A stretch of 33,724 bases of DNA, taken from positions 1 through 33,724 of the IMG/VR virus record IMGVR_UViG_3300020472_000092. One strand, given 5' to 3'. This stretch comes from a virus. Position numbers and translations under genes: made by a program. This document shows, piece by piece, positions 21,278 to 27,485 of this stretch. Numbering within the stretch: position 1 is the stretch's first letter; each line of letters begins with the position of its first letter. The notes under the pieces were generated by a model. It did no database searches. It was not told where the DNA came from and saw only the letters and a program-made list of their open reading frames with translations.

Positions 21278-22801
21278 ATGCCAGAGGGTGCAAATACACC
21301 AAATCGTTATGTCATGCACTCCATGACAATAAGTAACAACGAAGGATATCAACTTGATATAAAACAAATATATCAAGACTTTATGATATCTGAATCAATA
21401 TATTCTAATCATATTGGTGGATATGTTACAGTAATAGATGGTAGTAATGTATTTAATCGTATAGGATTTACTGGACAGGAATATATTCGTATCCATTTCT
21501 CTGGTATAGAAGGTATTGATACAGAAGTACCATTTGAAGAGCAAGTTGATATAACATGTAGGATTCATAAAGTCAGTGCAATGAAAAAGACCACTGATGG
21601 TAACACTAGACAATATAAATTATATTTTATTTCACCACAATCCATTGCAAGTAAAAGAAAACGATTATCTAAAGCATATTCTGGTTCCCTATCAGATATC
21701 AGTGCAAAAATATTAAAGAACGAATTAGGTATCCAAGATAGTAGTGATAAGACTACTGATGGCAGATGGATGTCAGTAAGACAACAGTCTGAACCACAAA
21801 ACTACCATGTAGTAGTACCCAATTATACAGTAAATAATACACTTGATTGGTTAGTACACAACATGTCGGTAGAAGAAGGTACTACTAGAGACAGTTTTTA
21901 TCTATATCAGACTGCAAGGAATGGGTATAGATTGCATACAGTAGAAGACATGATGGGCATTAAATATCTCAATGGAGAGGTAGTATTTGGTGAACCATTA
22001 GGTGGTACTGGAGACAAAGATGCAACATATGATGATGGTGAGGGTCAAGGTGAAGAAGGAAGGCCTGGGCCAGGTATGGATATATACGATATAAACCAAG
22101 TTGAAATGTTTAATACAGAACAAAATACAACTGATGGAGTATATTCTGGTAAAAGAATTACATATAATCCAACACTTAAATTATATCAAGAAATAGAATA
22201 TAGTATATTAGGACAAGAAGAATATAAATTAAATGGTGATGGAGAATGGGAAGGTGGGACTCATATAAGTAAAGCACCACCATTTAGAATAGGTAACGAG
22301 TCATATAGACAACCATCTGATGGTACTGAGGGTGAAGGAGATATGGGTATAGCAATGACTATAGAGGGCCTAGAATCGATTATAACATACAAAGATGCAG
22401 TAGTTGACTTCGGATATGAACCACAATTTAATATAAATGGGGTTAATAAGAACACTATCTCACTACACCAAGACACAGGACTACACAATTTTAGAAGAAA
22501 TTCGGTCAAAAAGATACTAGATACTAATACAATGAATATAGTTATCTCTGGACGAACAAATATTAATGCTGGAATGGTTATAAACCTAGACCTTAAACAA
22601 CCTATTCCAGGCGGGGAAGAAGAACCAGAAATACTCCAGAATGGAGAAATGCTTATCACTGCACTATCCTTTCAAGGTACTAAAGACGAGTTAGTATGTC
22701 AATTAACATGCTCAACAGATGGTGCAGAGGTTAATATAGATGGTTACGATGCCCCACCAGTACCACCAAATGAAGGATTAGAAGGACAAATGACATCATG
22801 A
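21278..22801 (+). CDS. 27: Baseplate hub protein gp27-like
   Basis: A 507-residue protein matching the cyanophage/pelagiphage form of gp27. The start NRYVMHSMTISNNEGYQLDI, the middle VVVPNYTVNNTLDWLVHNMS and the C-terminal TNINAGMVINLDLKQPIPGG are typical of hub domains with the gpD/gp27 fold. It should form the trimeric ring that holds gp5. It is longer than T4 gp27 (391), with a Gly/Asp/Glu-rich insert around residues 245-270. It overlaps the next gene by 4 bases. Confidence 0.82.
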   Translation: MPEGANTPNRYVMHSMTISNNEGYQLDIKQIYQDFMISESIYSNHIGGYVTVIDGSNVFNRIGFTGQEYIRIHFSGIEGIDTEVPFEEQVDITCRIHKVSAMKKTTDGNTRQYKLYFISPQSIASKRKRLSKAYSGSLSDISAKILKNELGIQDSSDKTTDGRWMSVRQQSEPQNYHVVVPNYTVNNTLDWLVHNMSVEEGTTRDSFYLYQTARNGYRLHTVEDMMGIKYLNGEVVFGEPLGGTGDKDATYDDGEGQGEEGRPGPGMDIYDINQVEMFNTEQNTTDGVYSGKRITYNPTLKLYQEIEYSILGQEEYKLNGDGEWEGGTHISKAPPFRIGNESYRQPSDGTEGEGDMGIAMTIEGLESIITYKDAVVDFGYEPQFNINGVNKNTISLHQDTGLHNFRRNSVKKILDTNTMNIVISGRTNINAGMVINLDLKQPIPGGEEEPEILQNGEMLITALSFQGTKDELVCQLTCSTDGAEVNIDGYDAPPVPPNEGLEGQMTS

Positions 22802-23070
22802 CAAGCACAACAGTAACAGAAGAAGACCTATACAGGAGTTTTGTAACCAGAATGTGGTTAGACTACTCAGACGAGTTTAGTGACCCTATATCTGCACCAG
22901 ATAGGATGGATAGAGACGAATATGCAGAGACATATAAGGATTGGTTACGAGAGAAGTATGAGAAATCATCAAAACTGGAGTCATATGTCGATTATATTGA
23001 AGAACAGGGCAAAGTAACAGACCTTAATTGGGATGGACAAGAAAAAGGAACATACAGGTATCAAAAATGA
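22798..23070 (+). CDS. 90-residue acidic hypothetical protein
   Basis: An acidic helical protein with DLYRSFVTRMWLDYSDEF near the start and a YAETYKDWLREKYE helix. It lies between gene 27 and gene 5 with ATGA overlaps on both sides, so it is likely made together with the hub. It may be a hub accessory or chaperone; I do not recognise it. Confidence 0.6.
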   Translation: MTSTTVTEEDLYRSFVTRMWLDYSDEFSDPISAPDRMDRDEYAETYKDWLREKYEKSSKLESYVDYIEEQGKVTDLNWDGQEKGTYRYQK

Positions 23071-24152
23071 TTAAATTCGGTGGATTAAATGAGATGTCAT
23101 TCTTTACTGGTATAGTAGAGGATAGATTTGACCCATCATTCTTAGGACGAGTAAGAGTGAGGATATATGGTGTCCATAGTGATGATAAACAGAACATCGC
23201 AACACCAGACTTGCCTTGGAGTGATGTTTTAATGCCGAATACTGGTAGTTCATTGTCTGGATTAGGAGTATCACCACATGGATTAGTAGAAGGAACAACA
23301 GTAATGGGGTTCTGGAGAGATGGTGATGATATGCAAGACCCAGTGATAATTGGTACATTATTCGGTACGCCAGGCAAACATTACAAGTTAGACGAGAGAA
23401 ACGAAGGAATATTAAGGTCACCAGACAAGGGATTTAATGACCCACGACAAGAGTCATACGAAGGTAAACCAGATGGAAAAGACCCACAACACATAACAAG
23501 GGGATTCGGACTGTCTGTTAAATTATCAGATACGCCGGTCAGACCATCAAATATTAAACAAGAACTAGATGGCACAGGTACTACAGTAGAGAAAGGAACA
23601 CCTAAGAACTACCCTAAAGAAGAGTATTACGACCAATCAGACATCAATCCAGCAGGTAGAGGAGACTACGACCAGTACCCCAATAGTATGATTATTAGCC
23701 ACGATGGTGCGATAGTGAAGGAATCTGAGTTGTATCAGAAGAAGAATAGAGACAACATCTATAAACCAGTATACCCATATAATAAGGTTACTGAGACTGA
23801 ATCTGGACATGTCTTTGAGGTAGATGATAGTGTTGGTGCAGAGAGGATACACACTTACCATAGGAGTGGTACTAGAGAAGAGATAATCGCAGATGGTACA
23901 AAGATTACTAAGATAGTCAATGACCATGTAGAGATTATATTAAAAGACCATAAAGTGCTTATCGCAGGTAGTGCTGATATCGAATTAAAGAATGGTAATT
24001 ATAACCTAGTAACCACTGGGAGTACCAATATAACTGCAACAGAGAACTGTAATATCACTGCACAAGGGGACTGTAAGGTTACTGCAAGTGGTGATATAGA
24101 CATGAAAGGTGCGAATATACTACTGAATTCGGTGAAACAAGAGGGTTCTTAA
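23067..24152 (+). CDS. 5: Baseplate hub spike protein gp5, without lysozyme domain
   Basis: I start at ATG 23067, which overlaps the upstream stop; the frame's earlier ATG at 23028 lies within the preceding gene. The 361-residue product has the gp5 OB-fold (FFTGIVEDRFDPSFLGRVRV, then DLPWSDVLMPNTG, GTTVMGFWRDGDDMQDPVII). After a loop-rich linker comes a triple beta-helix (repeats with IELKNGNYNLVTTGSTNIT and ITAQGDCKVTASGDIDMKG). The T4 lysozyme domain between them is missing; the linker has no lysozyme motif. It forms the membrane-puncturing spike with gp27. Confidence 0.88.
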   Translation: MIKFGGLNEMSFFTGIVEDRFDPSFLGRVRVRIYGVHSDDKQNIATPDLPWSDVLMPNTGSSLSGLGVSPHGLVEGTTVMGFWRDGDDMQDPVIIGTLFGTPGKHYKLDERNEGILRSPDKGFNDPRQESYEGKPDGKDPQHITRGFGLSVKLSDTPVRPSNIKQELDGTGTTVEKGTPKNYPKEEYYDQSDINPAGRGDYDQYPNSMIISHDGAIVKESELYQKKNRDNIYKPVYPYNKVTETESGHVFEVDDSVGAERIHTYHRSGTREEIIADGTKITKIVNDHVEIILKDHKVLIAGSADIELKNGNYNLVTTGSTNITATENCNITAQGDCKVTASGDIDMKGANILLNSVKQEGS

Positions 24153-24313
24153 TGAGTGGTAAGTGGATTGGTGGTAAGGGAGATAAACCCAGACCAATCA
24201 AAGATTTTAATAAATTTAGTGAGAATTGGGACAATATATTCGGTAAAAGCACTCGGAATACCTCTAAGAAACCTTTTTGTAGCTCCAAAATCACTGGAAA
24301 TAATAAAAAATAA
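24152..24313 (+). CDS. 53-residue basic conserved protein
   Basis: ATG 24152 overlaps the gp5 stop by one base; TAA at 24311-24313. The sequence MSGKWIGGKGDKPRPIKDFN then FSENWDNIFGK matches a short motif I recall right after hub genes in several marine phages. The C-terminal half is Lys/Ser/Asn-rich. Function unknown. Confidence 0.55.
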   Translation: MSGKWIGGKGDKPRPIKDFNKFSENWDNIFGKSTRNTSKKPFCSSKITGNNKK

Positions 24314-24344
24314 TAAATTTGTAATGAAAAAAAGGGCAAAAACG

Positions 24345-24644
24345 ATGAAAAATAAAACTGAAAACCTTATGTGGCAAGAGAGGGGGATTCCAATCCTTAT
24401 GTGTGTCCTAATGATGGGATGTGTAAGCACCACTGAGATACTTCCAGGCCTATGTCATAACGATACAGATGGTTCTTTCGTGTGCCTGCCCGAAGCCGAA
24501 GCGCCTGAGGTGATAAGAGAATTGGAAGAGAATGATTCTAAACTACCATCTTGTGACAACTACCTTACCACACCAGAGTTATATAAGGCTTGTGTTGACG
24601 AAGAGATAAAGCGCCATCTTGAGCGCTTCAACAATTTCGCATGA
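24345..24644 (+). CDS. Putative lipoprotein
   Basis: I start at ATG 24345 because AGGG at 24333-24336 has ideal spacing; the earlier ATG 24324 is possible. The 99-residue product has a hydrophobic stretch and lipobox (IPILMCVLMMGCVST), so the mature protein should begin at that Cys. The remainder is acidic with several cysteines (LCHNDTDGSFVC, CDNYL, KACVDEE). A small phage lipoprotein in a late region could be an outer spanin or a superinfection factor; neither is proven. A 6-bp inverted repeat (AAGCGC 24609/GCGCTT 24623) sits at its 3' end. Confidence 0.6.
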   Translation: MKNKTENLMWQERGIPILMCVLMMGCVSTTEILPGLCHNDTDGSFVCLPEAEAPEVIRELEENDSKLPSCDNYLTTPELYKACVDEEIKRHLERFNNFA

Positions 24645-25759
24645 TTGCAATACCACAATTAGACTGTCCTAATACACTATTACCTAGTGTAAAAGACTTG
24701 CAACAAACTCTCGGTTCTCTCGCAGCCCTTCCTAGTGAGATACAGAGGATAGGTACTATCACTCTCAATGCAGAATTAATGGAAAAAGGGGCTGCTGTAC
24801 AAGCTGTAATTGATGGTATAGAGGAAGGACTAGGTAATTTCCCTATGTCGTATATACCAGATGCCACTGTAAAGATACCAGAATGGGAAAAACAAGACCT
24901 CGCTCAGTGTATTCATAACGAATTCAAGTTCATTTGTCAAATAAAGATGGCCGAGATTGTCACCAAAGTCATCCCAATCAATCTAAGTATCCCTACACCA
25001 CTAGGTTTTTCAATCGATGTCATCGAATTGTTCAAGAATAAGGACTATAAAGCAGAGTTAATCGCAAAGGTTACGAAGAACTTTGAGAAGTATCGTAAGA
25101 TGCTGCCCTCTAGCATGCAAGAGATGTGGTCTGAGATGGGTATTGTACATGATGAGATGGGTGTAAGGAAGATGATGGAATGGGTCATACAGACGATTTC
25201 TGGGGGTCTCTATGCCCTTCTGATGAAGGCCTTCAAGAAAGCCATCAAATTGGTAGAGGACTTAGGGCTGTCTATACTGGGGCTCAAAGACCTATTGTCC
25301 CTAGACATAGAGAGTATGTTTGATAAGCTCATTGAGGCTGCCAAGAAGAAGGGCGACCAATGGATGGAAGAACTAGAGAAGACCTTGACATCCCTATCTA
25401 TATTCGGTATGACTATAGAGGACATCATGGGTGGGGCTATAGAAGAGAAGGTACAATCAACAGCACGCAGAGTATCCAGAATCATGGAGAACTTGCGAAA
25501 GTTCAACATAGACTATCCCATCTATATGTTAGAGAAGTGGGTAGAGAAAGTAATGAGTCTACTAGAGAAGATAGGAATAAAGATACCCTTCATACCATTC
25601 ACCTTTTGTGATGCACTCACTCTAATTGGAATGCCTAAGAGTATCTCATTACCCTCTGGGCTTGAAGAAGTTGCAACCTTAACTACAACCTCAGATACAT
25701 CCATGAGTATATCAGACCCATACAGCAATGTCAATAGCGATGGCACTCCAGTCGTCTGA
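24641..25759 (+). CDS. Orphan helical protein, possibly virion-associated
   Basis: A 372-residue protein whose ATG overlaps the upstream stop (ATGA). There is no Shine-Dalgarno, so translation is probably coupled. It is mostly helical with many Met, Ile, Leu and Lys (LMKAFKKAIKLVEDLGLSIL). It has an amphipathic, tape-like middle and a Ser/Thr-rich C-terminus. Codon choice differs from neighbours: GCC, CTC, GGG and CCC codons are visibly more frequent, which may mean recent acquisition. No family recognised. Its place between hub and wedge genes suggests a structural role. Confidence 0.6.
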   Translation: MIAIPQLDCPNTLLPSVKDLQQTLGSLAALPSEIQRIGTITLNAELMEKGAAVQAVIDGIEEGLGNFPMSYIPDATVKIPEWEKQDLAQCIHNEFKFICQIKMAEIVTKVIPINLSIPTPLGFSIDVIELFKNKDYKAELIAKVTKNFEKYRKMLPSSMQEMWSEMGIVHDEMGVRKMMEWVIQTISGGLYALLMKAFKKAIKLVEDLGLSILGLKDLLSLDIESMFDKLIEAAKKKGDQWMEELEKTLTSLSIFGMTIEDIMGGAIEEKVQSTARRVSRIMENLRKFNIDYPIYMLEKWVEKVMSLLEKIGIKIPFIPFTFCDALTLIGMPKSISLPSGLEEVATLTTTSDTSMSISDPYSNVNSDGTPVV

Positions 25760-25966
25760 GCCTTATAGGGGGGGTATACCTTTAATGGGACTCCTAATAT
25801 AGTGGTTAAGGGGTAAGTAGTTCTTCTTTTGAGAATTCGATAGCGTTTTCAGAGTTGGGACTCCTATCGGAGAATTCTCCTGCCGACATATCTGTTCTTT
25901 ATATCCTTGTGGATATGCTCTATCAAAATAATTTTTCATGGGACTCCTATTCAGAGTAATATCTAT

Positions 25967-25974
25967 TATAAATA
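25967..25974 (+). promoter_or_regulatory. T4-type late promoter for the tiny-gene cluster
   Basis: Exact TATAAATA with predicted start near 25980, so the transcript would begin with the strong hairpin at 25979-26002. It serves the lipoprotein gene at 26034 and the two membrane peptides after it. Confidence 0.75.
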
Positions 25975-25978
25975 TTTG

Positions 25979-26002
25979 GGTGTGTTACTCTAGTAATACA
26001 CC
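25979..26002 (+). promoter_or_regulatory. 5'-terminal mRNA hairpin
   Basis: GGTGTGTTAC (25979-25988) pairs with GTAATACACC (25993-26002) around the loop TCTA: 10 bp including one G-T pair. Located at the predicted 5' end of the late transcript, where such stems protect mRNA from decay. No T-tract follows. Confidence 0.6.
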
Positions 26003-26033
26003 TGTGTTTAATCTAATAATCTAAGGAAATAAA

Positions 26034-26219
26034 ATGAAACCTTCCAAAACTTGGACTCATATATTCTTTATGGGACTCCTAGTTGTTTTAGCATCATCTG
26101 GATGTGCAACTGCCCAAACGAGTTGGGACTACAATTATAAGAAATTTGAAAAGGATACTATTACAGTTTGTACTGGACATTCTCCTGCTCATCTTACCTG
26201 TCAAGAATATGTACGATGA
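26034..26219 (+). CDS. Small lipoprotein
   Basis: A 61-residue protein with ATG 26034 after TAAGGAAAT. It has a signal peptide with a clear lipobox (MGLLVVLASSGCATAQ), so the mature form is about 38 residues starting at Cys. The mature part has two more cysteines (TVCTGHSPAHLTCQEY). Late expression from 25967 and the following membrane peptide suggest a lysis-related cassette (outer spanin-like), but size and sequence do not prove it. Confidence 0.65.
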   Translation: MKPSKTWTHIFFMGLLVVLASSGCATAQTSWDYNYKKFEKDTITVCTGHSPAHLTCQEYVR

Positions 26220-26320
26220 CTACTGTAACTGAACTTGGTGAACTTCTTAAGGAACTAGTAATCTGCATTGCTGTTGTAGCATACATCTGGGTACATCGAT
26301 ATATTGAAAAGCATTTCTAG
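26216..26320 (+). CDS. 34-residue single-span membrane peptide
   Basis: ATG 26216 overlaps the lipoprotein stop (ATGA); TAG at 26318-26320. The sequence MTTVTELGELLKELVICIAV continues through a transmembrane helix to WVHRYIEKHF. Coupling and hydrophobicity support a real gene. A holin-like or spanin partner role is possible. Confidence 0.5.
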   Translation: MTTVTELGELLKELVICIAVVAYIWVHRYIEKHF

Positions 26321-26322
26321 TC

Positions 26323-26406
26323 ATGAAGTGGTACGATATAGTATCTCTCATTGGTATACTTATCTGTAGTATCTTTTTATTTGTTCATGGCCTAAACGAA
26401 AGTTAA
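26323..26406 (+). CDS. 27-residue single-span membrane peptide
   Basis: ATG 26323, two bases after the previous stop; TAA at 26404-26406. The sequence MKWYDIVSLIGILICSIFLF is one transmembrane helix with a short polar end. Probably translated by reinitiation. Function unknown. Confidence 0.45.
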   Translation: MKWYDIVSLIGILICSIFLFVHGLNES

Positions 26407-26412
26407 TAATAT

Positions 26413-26496
26413 AAAAAAGAGGGCAGGGCAGATACATACTTGTCATCTCCGAACATGTGGTTGAGGCCTACCCTGTTACCAGACGGCCATACCCTC
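26413..26496 (-). terminator. Structured element with minus-strand terminator-like end
   Basis: Nested pairings GAGGG (26419-26423) with CCCTC (26492-26496) and CAGGG (26424-26428) with CCCTG (26471-26475) close an irregular multi-stem. On the minus strand the closing CCCTGCCCTC is followed directly by TTTTTT (26418-26413), which looks like a rho-independent end. It may be a second terminator for leftward transcripts or the 3' end of a separate small RNA. Confidence 0.45.
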
Positions 26497-26521
26497 GAAA
26501 AGTGTCATACAATGTCATACT

Positions 26522-26550
26522 AAAAAAAATCCCACTCCGAAGAGTGGGAT
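26522..26550 (-). terminator. Strong rho-independent terminator, minus strand
   Basis: On the minus strand ATCCCACTC-TTCG-GAGTGGGAT is followed by a run of T (plus strand 26522-26529 are all A). A perfect 9-bp stem with a cUUCGg tetraloop and T-run is textbook quality. It acts on leftward transcription; in the plus direction only a weak GTTT follows. Confidence 0.85.
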
Positions 26551-26921
26551 GTTTCCGAGACTTGTCTGCATAAAGTACACTTCTGTATTGTCGAATCAAA
26601 TCTCTAGTTGGAATCTCCTACCTCATCATCGTCATTGACTTTTGGCTCCATTTTTCAGGCAAAGGGGACTAACCTTCGGGCACCTATTGTGGTTGAGACT
26701 TGGTTTTGTAACTTGGTTCAAGAACCAATGGTTTGCGTTTCCATGCCAGAGTTCAACAGTAAATCCAACTTGTTAAATTGTTATAGTTTTTAATGATTAA
26801 GAACCTTTTCAGTAACACTTGTTTAAATCTTAGTCAAGTAGAGTTTCTCTATTTTTTAGAAGGTCGAACTCTCAAGCACTTCTGGTTTTTTTCTTTTGGT
26901 GTTATCTCACCATCTACAGCT

Positions 26922-26951
26922 ATTATACTCTTTTATGTACCCCTGCGTCAA
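26922..26951 (-). promoter_or_regulatory. Sigma70-type promoter P2, minus strand
   Basis: Minus-strand TTGACG (26951-26946), 18-bp spacer, TATAAT (26927-26922). The spacer shares GGGTACA and AAA blocks with the upstream promoter P1. Confidence 0.75.
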
Positions 26952-27000
26952 GGGATTTGTTCATTTAATTTAAACTTTATATATAATAACCAATACAAGT

Positions 27001-27030
27001 ATTATACAATTTTCTGTACCCTTATGTCAA
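27001..27030 (-). promoter_or_regulatory. Sigma70-type promoter P1, minus strand
   Basis: Minus-strand TTGACA (27030-27025), 18-bp spacer, TATAAT (27006-27001), both perfect. It lies back to back with the late promoter of gene 25. Confidence 0.8.
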
Positions 27031-27048
27031 ATAAACATTTAGTTGTCG

Positions 27049-27056
27049 TATAAATA
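27049..27056 (+). promoter_or_regulatory. T4-type late promoter of gene 25 (leaderless arrangement)
   Basis: Exact TATAAATA, then ATAGT, then the gp25 ATG at 27062. The predicted start is the A of the ATG and there is no Shine-Dalgarno. Confidence 0.8.
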
Positions 27057-27061
27057 ATAGT

Positions 27062-27484
27062 ATGGCACAAATGAAAGTAATACCAAATAAAGGGAAGAAT
27101 GTAGCACGAAAGTGGTATACTGATTTAGATATCAATCTAACAGCACATCCTCAGTCTGGAGATTTAACTCTCAAGCAAGATAAGGATGCAGTAAAAAGAA
27201 GTCTTAGAAATATATTATTAACTAATCATTATGAAAGACCTTTTAAACCATCCTTTGGAACGAACCTAATAGGACAGTTGTTTGAGTTAAATGATGAGAT
27301 ATCTAGAAGAAGTATCACTAAAGATGTTATCACAACTATTCACCAATTAGAACCAAGATGCAAAATCTATGATGTATTCTATTCAGACCAGAGTGATAAT
27401 TCTATTAACCTTACTATCCATTATGGTGTTACTGGTTCTCCAGAACCACAAGAATTAACAGTCCTATTAAAGAGAGTAAGATAA
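27062..27484 (+). CDS. 25: Baseplate wedge protein gp25
   Basis: A 140-residue homolog of T4 gp25 (132), which forms the wedge core with gp6 and helps start sheath assembly. Hallmarks are AVKRSLRNILLTNHYERPFK with PSFGTNLIGQLFE and the C-terminal LTVLLKRVR. The mRNA is predicted leaderless from the late promoter 13 bases upstream. Gene 6 follows after one base. Confidence 0.92.
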   Translation: MAQMKVIPNKGKNVARKWYTDLDINLTAHPQSGDLTLKQDKDAVKRSLRNILLTNHYERPFKPSFGTNLIGQLFELNDEISRRSITKDVITTIHQLEPRCKIYDVFYSDQSDNSINLTIHYGVTGSPEPQELTVLLKRVR

Positions 27485-27485
27485 G

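Larger units (their letters stand above)
25786..26081. repeat. Four exact copies of TGGGACTCCTA
   Basis: The 11-mer occurs at 25786-25796, 25856-25866, 25939-25949 and 26071-26081, spaced 70, 83 and 132 bp. The first three copies are in the intergenic stretch 25760-26033; the fourth lies in the signal peptide coding region of the lipoprotein gene. The stretch also holds the palindrome GGAGAATTCTCC (about 25869-25880) and a hairpin ATATCC/GGATAT with TTGT loop (about 25907-25922). No ORF is evident between 25760 and 26033. Confidence 0.7.
26522..26994 (-). ncRNA. Candidate minus-strand non-coding RNA
   Basis: Two sigma70-type minus-strand promoters (starts near 26994 and 26915) and the UUCG terminator at 26550-26522 delimit transcripts of about 470 and 390 nt. 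All three minus-strand frames are closed often; the longest start near the end gives a 15-residue acidic peptide (MEPKVNDDDEVGDSN) without a good ribosome site. Local structure includes the palindromic TTGGTTCAAGAACCAA (26713-26728). The plus strand has two overlapping ORFs of 61 and 86 residues, which I consider spurious. I read this as a regulatory RNA expressed early, opposite in direction to the late genes. Confidence 0.6.

Noticed and set aside
22190-22440. TATAAAT-like strings inside gene 27 (near 22225 and 22431)
   Set aside because: They read TATAAATT and TATAAATG, not the full late box, and precede no gene start.
23028-23066. Upstream ATG extension of gp5
   Set aside because: It lies inside the preceding gene and adds residues unlike gp5; ATG 23067 gives the usual ATGA coupling.
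24156-24344. Longer N-terminal extension of the lipoprotein frame
   Set aside because: It overlaps the 53-residue gene entirely and would bury the signal peptide; ATG 24345 has a good ribosome site.
26522-26994. tmRNA or tRNA in the minus-strand transcription unit
   Set aside because: No tRNA-like acceptor/T-arm pairing and no tag peptide ending in Ala-Ala; only isolated TTCGA strings were found.
26608-27053. Two plus-strand ORFs of 61 and 86 residues in the intergenic region
   Set aside because: No ribosome sites, Phe/Ser/Leu-rich random-looking sequence; the same region shows minus-strand promoters and terminator instead.
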